Below are positions 35,501 to 46,522 of a stretch of DNA of 64,000 nt, piece after piece (position 1 is the stretch's first letter; each line of letters opens with the position of its first letter). The stretch lies in assembly GCA_965178125.1 (NCBI GenBank), contig OZ237773.1, positions 1-64,000 of the forward strand, written 5' to 3'. Origin of the DNA: Bilabrum cf. latius (lineage: Eukaryota > Bigyra: Bicosoecida > Bigyra > Bicosoecida). The notes beneath the pieces are model-generated. The model made no database searches, had not been told where the DNA came from, and saw only the letters and a list, made by a program, of their open reading frames with translations. A program made the translations under genes and the position numbers.

Positions 35501-35652
35501 AAGAATCTGAAGGTGGCGCCGATGATTTTTTTGATGGTGCATCGTCACCTGCAAGATCAGACGGAACACCAACTCGTCTATCTGATCGAATTGTTCGAAT
35601 TCGAAATGCTTAGATTGATCTTGCTGGGGACTCTGGTCTTGGATCAGACTGA
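32575..35652 (+). CDS. CDC45: Replication initiation factor Cdc45
   Basis: Cdc45 activates MCM2-7 as part of the CMG helicase. The frame of 1,026 codons runs from ATG 32575 (MPLYPLSSVSSWYD) to TGA 35650-35652. Family landmarks are TPEVDSLCACRIVEQLL near the N-terminus, FVLDKHRPCNHSNV, a very acidic Ser-rich insert (about residues 280-440), LACDIGRRQSSLLWLAIVG, and the C-terminal half with DYRCPLLREWTLENAM, SPYIGARLGFW and SALDVATAVSALLE. Five TAGs are in frame (32665, 33637, 34330, 34642, 35611). The standard code would split it into five pieces; with TAG sense the conserved blocks follow in the correct order. It is longer than animal Cdc45 (about 570 aa) because of low-complexity inserts. 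Confidence 0.95.
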
Positions 35653-35768
35653 TACAACTCTATTTAGACTTGAAGCAAACGAAAAAGATTCTCAAAATCA
35701 TTTTATTTGAATTGGAGCGTGAGAAAATGCGACGGAACGCCTTAAGAAAATACTTCATGCCATTTAGA

Positions 35769-38700
35769 TCAATCTAAGAACCTCTCGTCAACAAGAGTCT
35801 TCTCTGCAAGGTTAGCCTACCCCATCTCCATTCTGACATGATCAACACAAAAGTCTATGACAACTGTACAGAAAGCAGCGACCAATGCGTTCTCGGAATA
35901 TATGAGCGCTATCGCGAAAACAAGGAAATTGAAGTGAAGCAGATCAGCCTCCGCACCCCGAAGACATACTCTTTCAAGCCTTCCGTCATCGTCTGGTTCG
36001 AACACGGCGACTCCACCTCTTGGTCCACTTTGCTGCTATCCAAAGCCCTATGTACCAGCATTTGCACGGGCACTCTCTGCCTCGACATCAGGGGATGACT
36101 ATAGAAATCTTTCACAAAATCCTGGCATCCTAAACCGTCTTTGAATACCACCTTTGGTTTCATCCGATGCAACAAATGCACGAAGGAATCGACGGACTTG
36201 CTCCGACACTTCGTTCTTTGCCTAAGCTAAATCGAGTGGGCGCCCTTCTCTCAGATTTGGGCGACGCACCTGTGAAATCGCAGAGTCGAGTGTTGCATTA
36301 CCACTAGTCTCAACACCAGATGCGAGGCCCCGCTTCATAGACTAATTTCCAGTTGATCGAACCCGTTGACCCTGATTCTATCGCGAGAGTTCCAATTGCT
36401 TTTCGTATTCCCTTAATCGTACAAAGTGACTGTCGTACTTGTCTCGCCAGGCCTTTGGGAGGTGAATCTCAAAGGCCTGCTAATCCGCTTGGTCTGAGGG
36501 TGCACCCGGCAACCCGCGACCACCTCGAACAAAACCTTGTTCGTCTTGTAGCTGGGCTACTAGGGATGCCATTGACACATCTGCGAACTCGGTCGGAGCA
36601 TCGCAGTGTAAATAGTACCCGTGGTACTTGTCATCTAGGACGAGCAAGCTAACCTTTGCAACAGTACACAAGTCGATGAATCGCGTGTGAGGTGCCTGCG
36701 CGATGAACCGCTCCCATATGCCCCACACCCACAACCACTGCGTCGAAGCCACGATGCTAAACCACAGCGCCAACGATGCGAACTGCAGCATCGGATTCAA
36801 TGGCCCAGGCGTGAGGCTACCTGCGTCAGGTTTGGGTGTTGCCACGTAGATCATGCTGCCTGCATCAAGCATAACGGCCAGCGTGGCGCACAGCAGGACG
36901 GTGTGCACCCTCCTTACCGACTGTATCTCGCTCCACTCGTTGGCCATAAAGAGAGTGCGCCAAACGGAAATCGGCGCCGGAACTCCCACGAGCCCGTAAG
37001 CCTTGGCCGCGCGCCTGCCACCAACGGCTCCAGGTCCTCCTGCGCCTTGGAGCGACGAGGAGCCGGCTGCACCCTGTCCCTGCGCTCCACCGGCAGACGT
37101 GGAAGCAGACGATGACGGCTGTCCGATCCCTTGCGAATTGCCGCGCTCAGCCTGCAGCAGCTGCCCTGCCGACGCCGACGCAGCTGCTCCAGCGAAGAAC
37201 TGCCCCCCTGTTTGCGCGAGGAGCCCACGCGGCCTCTCCCAGTCGAGGAAGAAGATGTCCGCCCGAGTCTGCACCCAAATTACCTCGCACACCCGGACAA
37301 AGGCTCCCGCTGCCGCTGCCCACAGGAACCCGAGGAAGAGGTTGTAGGGGTTGCTCTCCTCTGGCAGGTGCCGCAGGTCGTCCAGCAGCATGTGGAAGGA
37401 CCGGGCCTGCAGCTTGTACACGATCAGCAGGTAGCCCGCCATGAGCCCCAGCACACCGGTGGTGGCCCACGCGAAGCAGTGGAAGGCCATGAGCACGATC
37501 CGGAGCACCGCCTCGCCGTTGCACCCCTGCTCGTCGTTCCCGCGCGTTGCCCTGCCCTGCCAGGTGTAAAACCGAAGCGCGGTCGAGAACACAGCGGCCG
37601 TCTGCGCGATGGCGAACAGCGCGATGGCGGCGTTTTCAAACCCGGACGTGTCCTGCCTGTAGGCCACGCGGAAAGACTGCTCCGCCTGGTGGTACCCGGC
37701 ATCTGCGGGCGCGGCACCGCCGCCAAGGGCGCCAGACCCGCCCCCCGATCCAGCCGTGGATCCCCCCGCCGCGATCGCCGCCTCCGCCTCGTCCTGCTGC
37801 GCGGGGTGGAAGAACTCCGCCCGCCTGGATTCGTACGTGATGTCTAGCTGCGGAGGCAAGATCAGCTCCCGGTCGTCCTCTTGCACGGGCACTGTCAGCC
37901 GCACCTGGCTGGCAAACCGCACCACCTGCGGCGGCTGCCCCGGCTGCACGGACCCCGCCGCGGCGTCGAAGAGGAAGAACCGCCGGACCAGCACATCATC
38001 CCCCTCCTGCGAGAGCAGCGCGTTTTGGTTCGGCTGGCTCCCGTCCTCTTGCTTGAGGCCCCGCACGCGGACAGGCACGGGCACCAGCCGCACGGGAGGC
38101 AGCTCGGCCCCGCTCCTGCCCCCGGCTTCTGCCTGCCCCCCATCCGCCTCGACGACGAACATCTCTAGCACCTCCGTGTGAGGCAGCACCCCGCCCAGGG
38201 GACCCTGAGTCGCAGACCGAGCCTGCCAGCCCGTCTGCCCCTGGCCCCCGCTGAGGGTGGGCCCTGCGCTCGCCAGCCTCCGCCTCCCGTCAGAGGTCAC
38301 GGTGGCACTAGACCCCGTGCCGGGGTCCCCCCGGCCCGCACCAGGTGCCAGCAGCGTGTCCGCGAGGCTCTGCTGGGCCCCGAACCTCCCCCCGCGGCCC
38401 CCCGCGAGCTCAGCATAGGCGGCCCTAGAGAGCGCCGTGCGTCTGGCGCCCAGAGCCCCCGCCGCCGCGTCACCCGCCGCAGCCGCCCGCGCCCGCTCCA
38501 TCGCGTCGGCTGCCATGCCGTCCAGCTCGCACACTGTCCTCTCGTCCGCCTCGGCACCGAATGCCAGCCACCCCGGCGCGCTCTGGGCCCCGTGCATCGA
38601 TGCCCCGTGCTCGGGCCTGCAGCGCTGCAGATGCCACCGCACAGGCTCCACGCCCAGCAGCTCCCCTCGCAGGCTCCACCGAGCCACCACCAGGCGCAGC

Positions 38701-40184
38701 GCCGAGAGCCGCCAGGGATACGAGCTCGTCACACCCGCCGCATCCCCCCTCCCTCGCTCCACGTCGAGCCCAAGCTTCATGCGCTGGTCCAGGACCCTGG
38801 TCTCGGTGGCGGCAGACACAGAGTCGTACACCAGGAATGGCACCAGAGACCCAGCCTGCGGCCAGCCCGCCCAACCGTGCTGGGCGGCGCCCGCACGGGC
38901 CCCCTGAATCTGCCGGTAGGCCCTGCATGCAGGGTGGCTAAAGTCGTACCCCGTCAGCACGCACAGGTTGGCCAGCACCTGGCACGCCTTCCCTGCCCCT
39001 GCCCCCCGCTGCTCCAGCTCCCTCAGAGCCCTCGCCCCCTCTGTGCCCGTGGACATGCCCTGGTCCCCGATCCAGGACCCCCCTCCGCCCAGGGACTCAC
39101 CCGCGCCCACCCCCGCCAGGATCGGTCCCCTGCTGACCCAGCACGCAGCCGCCGCCCGGAGGTACAGCGCCCGCATGGCCAGGGACTGGATGGGTCCCAC
39201 AGTCGCACCAGTGGCTCCCCCCTCCGAGGGGGGCTGCCTGACGTCCTCAAAGGTGACGGCGGCGGCGGCGGCGTCCCCAAGCCCCGCGTCTTCCAGCGCC
39301 ACCACAACGTCCTGGGGAACACAGGAGGGCCCGGCTCCGGATCCGGCCTCCTCCACCCCTGAGGACACGTACCCCGCCCCGCACCGACACACCCCGTCTG
39401 TGCCCATGCTGGCCCGGGGATCAGAGCATCCCCTGCACATGTAGGGGTCGGGCGCGTACGCCCCCACACCCCCCCGTGTCCCCGCCGCGTCCAGGGGCCA
39501 GAAGGCTCGCTGACCCGATGGGCACGGGACACATGCCTTGCGGGAGGGGGCGGCGGCGGAGGCAGCTGCATCTGCCAGGGAGACTGGGGTGTTCACGAGG
39601 GTCGCATTGGCCCCGCCTGTCCCCACAGTGGGGGCCACAGCGGAGAGAGCAGCGACGCCTTGCGGGGCGTCGGTCAGGACGTACCCAGCAGGACACGTGC
39701 ACTCGAGCGTGGTGCCGTTGAGCACGGACGAAAAGTCGGGTCGCCCGGGGACGGTCCCCGGCAACGGGCACTGCATGCAGCGGGTGCCGTCCCTGGAGGC
39801 GGCCCGCCCGTCCGCCGCGCACTGCCGGCACGGCGGCCGGATGCACGCAGCGGGAGACGTGACGTCGCAGGTAGAGGAGTTCGTCGGGATCTCAAGGGCG
39901 TACCCGGGCCCACATCTGCAGCCCATCGCGTCTCCGAGCACCCCGACAGATCGCACGTCGGGCATGGCGGGCGCGTCCGTGTCCGTGCTGCCAAGCACCG
40001 AAAAGCGACCGGCGCACGGCAAGCACTGGAACGCTGCGCCGTCGCGCGCGGCCCCGCCAGCGCTCGTGATGCTACCATCGCAGTACTCTAGCTCGAGTTC
40101 TTGCGATTGCTGAGCCCGTGCACCAGAGAAACATACCGCAACCAAAGCAAAAGGTGCAACCGAAGCAACAAGTAAGCGTCGCAT
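35769..40184 (-). CDS. TMEM67: Meckelin (TMEM67/MKS3), ciliary transition-zone receptor
   Basis: Multi-pass membrane protein of the MKS module with a Cys-rich extracellular domain. The frame of 1,472 codons starts at ATG 40184, chosen over an upstream non-ATG extension because a clear signal peptide follows (MRRLLVASVAPFALVAVCFSG). Cys-rich repeats fill residues about 30-330, and membrane segments follow about residue 850 (ALFAIAQTAAVF, GVLGLMAGYLLIVY). Landmarks are FFLDWERPRG and RFIDLCTVAKVSLL...YHGYYLHC. Under the standard code it stops at TAG 36482. Read through eight TAGs (36482, 36380, 36344, 36224, 36101, 36050, 36038, 35819) it reaches the meckelin C-terminal signature NLAEKTLVDERFL just before TGA (35771-35769). 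It is longer than the animal protein (about 1,000 aa) through Ala/Gly-rich inserts. It converges with CDC45. Confidence 0.96.
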
Positions 40185-40464
40185 GGTTGGATCGACACTC
40201 CGAAGGTCACGCCGCACTTCACGTGGACACTCCCTCGCGTTAACTTTCAGCAAGTGGCCTAGCCACGGCATATGGTGATTGCAGGTCTCGAAAATAGCGG
40301 AAAATAGGCAGCCGTTTGAAACCGAATTTGTAGCGTGTAGATTTGCCAGAAAAGGTCCGTTGCATGCGAATCGCAGTAGACAAGGGCGAACAGCCCGAGC
40401 ATCAACCATTTCACGCATCATCATATACATTCATAGGTAACTCAAGCGAACTGGCCTTGCGACG
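40185..40464. promoter_or_regulatory. Divergent promoter, meckelin / CCDC39
   Basis: 280 bases between the divergent ATGs of two ciliary genes, meckelin (40184, minus) and CCDC39 (40465, plus). In-frame TAA at 40438-40440 lies just upstream of the CCDC39 start. The region should drive both genes and contains the palindrome annotated separately. Confidence 0.6.
40254..40266. promoter_or_regulatory. Candidate RFX X-box palindrome
   Basis: The 13-bp perfect inverted repeat GTGGCCTAGCCAC lies near the middle of the divergent meckelin/CCDC39 promoter. Read as GTGGCC-T-AGCCAC it fits the RFX half-site pattern GTNRCC, a short spacer, then RGYNAC; the second half differs from the strict RGYAAC by one base. 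RFX factors control ciliary genes in animals and some relatives. The site is visible; its use is inference. Confidence 0.35.
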
Positions 40465-43400
40465 ATGGCATCTAGCGGGGATGGCGCCCCTGGGTAGGAT
40501 CGTGAGCAGGATGTACCATTGGCAGGTGGCGAAGCAACGGGAGGAGAGGTGCCTGAACACCGCGGGGGCGATCCGTACGATGAATCAAATGCTTAGGCGC
40601 AAGGAGGCGACGGAGATGCGGGCGGCGGTGGCGGAGCGCCAGCCGGCGGGTACTGGGGGTACGGGGACGGCGGGGCCGGCGGACAGGACGACGATGTCGA
40701 GGATAGCAGCGACGAAGACAGCGAAGACGAGGACCTTGATCACGAACTGCCCGATTTTGCGTCCAGAGAGACCCGCGCCCTGATGGAGACCGTGAAGCAA
40801 GCAGAGGCGAGCACGGAACAGTACGAATCGCAGGCTGAGCAGCACAAGGACCGGCTGCAGGTCATGCAGGAGCACTTGAAAAACGTCAGGGCCGAGCTCA
40901 AGCAGACGCAATCTCTCCTCTCTGCCCGCCGCCGCGCCATCGAGCAGGAGGACAGGGCGCGGGCGCTCGCCGAGCGGGAGATCGGTCGGTGCAGGGCAGA
41001 CCTGGCAGAGCTGGACGCGCGCGCGGAGGATGTGGCCGACGCGATGGCCAGCAAGCAGGCGGACATCCACCGCGGGCTGGAGAAGCTCGAAGACTTCAAG
41101 GCGAAGAGCGAGATGACGCAGGAGCAGCTGCAGCAGTGGGCTGCCGCTGCCGCGCAGAAGGAAGACGACGCTCTGGCGCTGGCCCGGTATGCAAAGGCGG
41201 ACGAGGGCAAGATCAAGGAACTGTCGCTGGCGCTGGAGAAGCTCGCCCAGGCCGTGGATGCCCGCAAGAAGGCCCTTGAACAGGCGGTCACCTCCACCCA
41301 GGGCAAGCAGGCGGAGCTGGACTCGGCGGCGCAGGACTTCCAAGCGCTGCATGCGGAGCGCGAGAAGCTGCTCGAGCAGCTGGCGGCCGCAGTCCGTGAC
41401 ATCAGACGCAGGGACGAGGCGATCGCGGAGCAGGGGAGGGCCTACGCGGCCGCCCGGCAGAGGGTCCGGGACAGACGAGAGGCCGTGGACAGGCTGGCGG
41501 CGGCCCAGGCCCGGCAGGAAGCAGACAACAAGGAGGTGGAGCTGCAGACGGAGCAGGCGGGCCGCGACCTGGGGGCCCAGAGGCTGCAGCTGAACAGGGC
41601 GCAGGAGATGCTGCAGGCGGCCGAGGACGAGGCGGCGCTGCAGAGGGCAGAGGTGGGCAAAGCGGCAGCGGAACTTGCGCGGCGCCGCACGGAGCGGGAC
41701 CAGCTGCGCGAGTCGATCGGGCAGTCCGAGGAGAAGCTTCGGGCTGCGCTGGCCAAGGAGGAGGCCGCGGGCAAGCGGAAGGCCGAGGCAGTCAGACGTG
41801 CCTCCAAGCTGGGTAAAGAGGCAGACAAGAGGGCCATCCAGCTGGAAGAGCAGAAGATGGCGCTGGAGCGGCTGGAGAGGGAGTGCGCCCAGGCCAGGGA
41901 GCGGTAGTTCCGGTTTGGCGAGGAGCTGGCGGCCCTCCGTCGGCAGGAGGAGGAGCTGGCCCAGGGGATCGCAGGGGCCCACTCGGCCGGTCGCAACCTC
42001 CAGCAGGAGCTGGGCAAGCTGGACAAAGAGGCGGCCCGGCAGGCCGAGCTGGTGTACGCCGCCGAGTTCCAGGTGCAGGCCATGGAGCGGAAGCTGGCCC
42101 GCGTGTCTGGGCACGTGAGCGACGAGGAGAAGGTGCGGCTGGAGGCCAGGCAGGGCGAGCTGAACGAGGAGCTGAAAGGGGCCGAGGGGGTGAAGGCTGA
42201 CCTGCAGCTGCAGCTGCGGCGCATGGAGGATGAGGCCAGGAGGGCGAGGAGGAGGCAGAGGGAGCTGGACGAGTCAGTGGCGAAGGCCAGGGCCGCCATC
42301 GCAGAGGTGCAGCTGCAGGCACGGGCGGGGGAGTCGGCGCTCAAGGCGGCAGCCAAGGAGCGGGACGAGGCGCAGGTGGAGCACGACGTGGTCAAACTGG
42401 ACGTGCGGAGGCTGAGAGCGGCGCTCGCTGCCGCCAGCGACGCCGTGTTTGGCCTGGAGAACCGGTCGGCCCAGCTGCAGCTGTCCATGCAGGAGCGTAG
42501 GAAGGAGGTGGAGGCGCAATCCCAGCTGCAGAGGGCGGAGTTCAGGCTCGCCGAGGAGGCCAGGCACAAGGCGGCGCTGGACCTGAGGGAGAGGGAGGCC
42601 AAAGTGGGGGCGCTTAACCGGAAGTACGAGGCCGTCCGGGCCAAGGGTCTGGGCGCGGCAGCGGCCGCTGCGGGCGAGTCAGTGTCGGAGGGGAAGGACG
42701 GTGGCGGGGGCGGGGAGCCGCGGTCTCAGGCGTACTTCGTGATCCGGGCGGCGCAGCGGCGGGAGGAGCTGCAGCGGCAGGGCGATGAGCTGAACGCGGC
42801 CGTGGAGGGGGCCAAGCGGGAGGCGGCGGCGCTGCGGTCCACGCTCAAGAAGCTGCAGAAGCGAAATGCCGTATTCAGGCAGAGCTTCCGGCCGGCGGAC
42901 GGGACGACGCAGGCCGAGAAGGCGGCACGGCTGGAGCAGGAGGCGCAGGAGGCGACAGACGCGGTGTTCCGGTCCAAGCGTGCCCTGCAGCGGGCAGCCG
43001 CAGACATCGAGGCAGCGAAGGCGCGGGCCACGGATGCGTCGAGGAGGGAGGCAGCTCTACGGGGCAGGTCTGACGAGTTGGAGGCGAGGAGGAGGCAGGC
43101 GGAGGAGGAGCTGGAGGCGGCGCGGGAGAGGGCGCAGGCTGCGGAGGAGGCCGTGGGGGAGGCTAGGGCGGCTCTGGTGCTGGCGATGGAGGGTGGGGAT
43201 GGCGGTGATGGGAATGGTGGTGGGAGTGCTGCGGGGGGACACCAGGAGGGCAAGGGGTAGGAGGAGGCGGAGGAGGTGCGTGCGGCGGGCGCGGCGGGGC
43301 TCGGCACGCGAGGGGGGGCCACTGCGGTGGAGGAGGCAGCGGTGCGGGCCGAGGCACTGAGGGCCAATGCGGCCGCGGTGATGTTCACCTTGGGGCAGCT

Positions 43401-43521
43401 AGCGAGGGAGTTTCCAGCCATGCGGCCGGCGTTGCGATAGGCGGCCCAGAGGCGCGGCCTGCGGGTGCCGGCCAAGAAGCCGCCCAGGGCGAGCACCGAT
43501 GTGCCGGCCGGCGCCAGCTGA
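40465..43521 (+). CDS. CCDC39: CCDC39 axonemal 96-nm ruler coiled-coil protein
   Basis: CCDC39 with CCDC40 sets the 96-nm repeat of motile axonemes and positions inner dynein arms. The frame of 1,019 codons runs from ATG 40465 (MASSGDGAPLG) to TGA 43519-43521. After an acidic Gly-rich N-terminus (about residues 1-100) nearly the whole protein is charged heptad coiled coil. CCDC39 landmarks in order are LKNVRAELKQTQSLL, ALARYAKADEGKIKELSL, YAAEFQVQAMERKLARV...DEEK, and SQAYFVIRAAQRREELQRQG. Five TAGs are in frame (40495, 40594, 41905, 43258, 43438). TAG 41905 sits mid coiled coil with heptads continuing on both sides. The presence of this gene implies motile cilia. Confidence 0.93.
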
Positions 43522-43828
43522 CCGTGTCTTGCAATGGCTCGTCGTAATCCTCGAATCTGTTGCATTGGCGCTTCTTCTTCTTTTTTTTTGCTCGGTCCAG
43601 CCAATAACCCCACCACTTGCCGAGCATCTAGCCGGTAAATCTTAGCAGCGATCCACCACGCGTGCACAGCACGGGCTGCACCGGCAGCCCGGCCCCTGCC
43701 CCTGGCCCACCGGTTCCGGGATGCACTTTCTTCCAGTGGTTCCGGTGTTGGCAACAGAGGTCCAGCAACTTGCATGACCGATTCGCAGCCGTTTCACCTC
43801 GGTTTTATTATTTCCCATAGGTATCCCA
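43522..43828. other. Intergenic, no gene seen
   Basis: 307 bases between CCDC39 and the Lon-like gene, both on the plus strand. It contains a pyrimidine-rich stretch (CTTCTTCTTTTTTTTTG, about 43569-43590). No supported coding frame. It should hold the 3' end of CCDC39 and the promoter of the next gene. Confidence 0.5.
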
Positions 43829-45913
43829 ATGGCCTGGTCGGCTGACAAGTGCGCGTTTGTGGTTCGAGACGGTACTGAGCGTGTTGCTGTTGCGGATAGA
43901 GTGTCGCTGATCTTCGGTCACCTGTTGGCATCGATTGGTCACAACGTACCACTTATTATTGCGATATCTGGTAATTGCAAGAGCGGGAAGTTACCTTTCG
44001 CAAGGCTACTGGCTGCTAAGCTCGGCCGCCGGTGCATGGGTGCAGCCGATCTCCCCGGGAAGGAGGCCAACGTTGCAGAAAGTGCTGCCGTAGTTGTTCG
44101 CGCAGAAGCTGTTTTTGGTTCTGTTATCACAACAACGCCAAGAAAGGGTGGCAGCGGTGCCGATGATTCCATAGCATTTGGTGTGAAGCACTTGGTGTCT
44201 GCCGCAAGCAAGGCTGCAATGGTTTGTGTTACTGGTCGCAGCCACAACCAGGTCCTCCAGGTGTCTCGAGCTTTGCATGCAGCAATTTCGCATACTGGTC
44301 GTACTGCCCACAAGGCTCGTGGGGTTGGTTTTAGCGACAGTGCATTCCGCCTTGCATCGTTGCAGCAGCACCTGCCAGTGCCTCTGGTGGCGGTTCACAT
44401 CCAAGACGCCGGGATTCAGGAGCAGCAAGTCATACTGAGAGACTGGGAAATTCCTAGAGCAGCGGTTGCCATGGGTCTGGTCTCTGCCGGTCGCCGAGAC
44501 ACGCCCCTACCATCGGCTGCAAGCACCAGCAGAATCCAGCAGCAGAAGCAGTGCCCACTGGCAGCCCGCGAGCTTGAAGCGGCAGTGCTGCGAACGGGAT
44601 GGATCGGGAAGGACACGGCACCAGCAGCCGTCATCACGCGCGCACTCATCACAGAGCACGCCCTCGACAGCCTCTGCAGGTGCTACGTGAGGCCAGAGGG
44701 ACACCTGGGGTCAAGGCGACCGAGAGTGGCAGGGGATGCGTCCGTCGGGTCGTAGCTGGGCAGAATTGCCACTCGTGTCGTGGGCTGGCACATCTATACA
44801 CAGGCGCGAATCGGCACCGCTGGCAGTGGGCGATGCAGCAGTCTAGGTTCGATTACGTCGGCAGATTTGCCTGGCCTCATGCAGGAGCCGCCGATCGCAC
44901 CCTATGCAGTTCCTGGTCCCTTGCGTGGCATACAAGGCCCGACTCGCATCGTATGGCCCGCTTCGTGCGCTCGTGTTGCGCGGGATCGTCAGCGACTGTG
45001 CTCGCGTGGCGATCCGTTCACCGCCGCAGAAGCCACGGCCAAACCACAAGATGGCAGTTCTGGCTTGGGTAGAGCTGAGATGATGAAGGGGTTGGGTAAG
45101 CAAGATCCCCTGTGCTTCCCAGTGGGTCGGTCGGTTGCACTGGCTGCGGATGGGGAAGGGTGCGGCACGATCGTTGTGGTGGACGCTTGGATCGACGGCG
45201 GGACGACTGCATCCACCGGTGACTCAATGCGCGGTGCGTTGCAGCTGCCGCGGTCCATCAGAACAACTGGATCCATGGGGCAGTCGATGGCTGAGTCCGT
45301 GCACGTGGCATTCTCGCTGGCCAAGCGGGTCATGATAGGCGCTGCATGTGGTGCCATGAGGGCGGCGAGGGGTACAGCTGCCAAAGCGCAGGATGCGGGA
45401 AGTCTGGGAGAGGAACCACCGCGCAAGACGATGGATGCACACTGTATGCCCTCCGATCAACCGTGCTCAGTCCTGCACGTGCACCTGTGGCGAGGCGGGC
45501 AGAAGAAGGACGGCCCATCTGCCGGCATTGCCTTCCTCATCGCGATCCTGTCTGCCATGTCTGGCATCGCTCCGATTCATCACTGCTGCACCGGGGAAGT
45601 CACTCTATCCGGAGATATCCTTGCAGTCGGAGACATACGCTCCAAGGTGCATGCTGGTGTCGCCGCTCTGGCACCATCGCACGATGTATTGGCGGGGCTC
45701 CGGGGAGACTTGCAACCACAGGCAGGTGTTGGGCGGGCCAACCGCGCCGGTGTTGTAGTGGTACCGATGGCCAACCGGGCCACAGTTGCATCGCTTCCGG
45801 ATGTGGAGATAGGGGCCGGGGCTGTCAAGATTGTTGGGGCGAGCTCAGTGAATGTGGCGCTGGCGTGTGTGGGGCTTGGAGGGGTTCTGGCGAGGGAGGA
45901 GGCAAGGCTATGA
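43829..45913 (+). CDS. Lon-like protease with degenerate ATPase module
   Basis: 694 aa from ATG 43829 to TGA 45911-45913, with one in-frame TAG (44753). The C-terminal half is a Lon proteolytic domain: the catalytic Ser lies in KKDGPSAG (about residue 564) and the Lys in GEVTLSGDILAVGDIRSKV (about residue 606), with the usual 42-43-residue spacing. The N-terminal half resembles a Lon AAA module, but its Walker A reads GNCKSGKL (residues 48-55), lacking the Thr/Ser after Lys, and I see no clear Walker B or arginine finger. It also lacks an obvious Lon N-domain. It may be an ATP-independent Lon relative or an adapter-like paralogue (inference). The last codons overlap a 68-bp tandem repeat. Confidence 0.85.
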
Positions 45914-46072
45914 TACTTGGGTAGGCAGGCTCGGGTGTGGGGCTTGGAGGGGTTCTGGCGAGGGAGGAGGCAAGGCTATGATACTTGGGTAGGCAGGCTC
46001 GTGTGTGGGGCTTGGAGGGGTTCTGGCGAGGGAGGAGGCAAGGCTATGATACTTGGGTAGGCAGGCTCGGGT
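45869..46072. repeat. 68-bp tandem repeat, three copies, overlapping the Lon-like 3' end
   Basis: Three copies of a 68-bp unit begin GTGGGGCTTGGAGG at 45869, 45937 and 46005. The first copy encodes the last residues and TGA stop of the Lon-like gene; the other two are downstream and nearly identical. Because 68 is not a multiple of three, the extra copies cannot extend the protein in frame. The pattern fits a recent local duplication of the gene's 3' end. Confidence 0.93.
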
Positions 46073-46522
46073 GATAGGGGCTAGGATGCACAGCGGTGGA
46101 CTGGGGTCTATTCCTGACTAGATTCGAATGACTCGGCTTGAGGCGCATTTCCTGCTCTGCCCTGGCCCTGGCCATGGGCAAGCAGTGGGCACTGCTTGCC
46201 CATGTCACCGTCCAGTGTGGATGCGGGTGCAACGAGACAGGGAGAGATCCTTACGCGTCGAGAAAGAGTTGCCTAGGAACTTAATTTGGATAGACCATGC
46301 TTGAGTGTGTTGAATTCAAAGCTCTTACGATTGGCTCCACTTCAAATTTGTGCCACAGTGGTGCCCGGTTTAGCCGCGCAGTGGTTCCGCAACCTGCGGT
46401 TCGTTCGTTCTGTTTTCATGCTGCATTGTTTGAGTTGATTTCAACAAATATTAGAACCCAGCCCCCGGAGCCTACACTTTGCACCTTCACACGGGGGCAT
46501 CGTAGAGCTGTTTGTACGGGAA
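46073..46522. other. Intergenic, no gene seen
   Basis: About 450 bases between the 68-bp repeats and the ATG of the TPR gene. Composition is mixed, with an AT-richer part near 46270-46470. A short inverted repeat is visible around 46165-46205 (GGGCAAGCAGT and ACTGCTTGCCC). No supported coding frame. Confidence 0.5.

Noticed and set aside
40585-42644. Long antisense frames (509 and 400 aa) opposite CCDC39
   Set aside because: They are GC-rich shadows of a coiled-coil gene: low-complexity Leu/Arg or Ser/Ala content and no domains.
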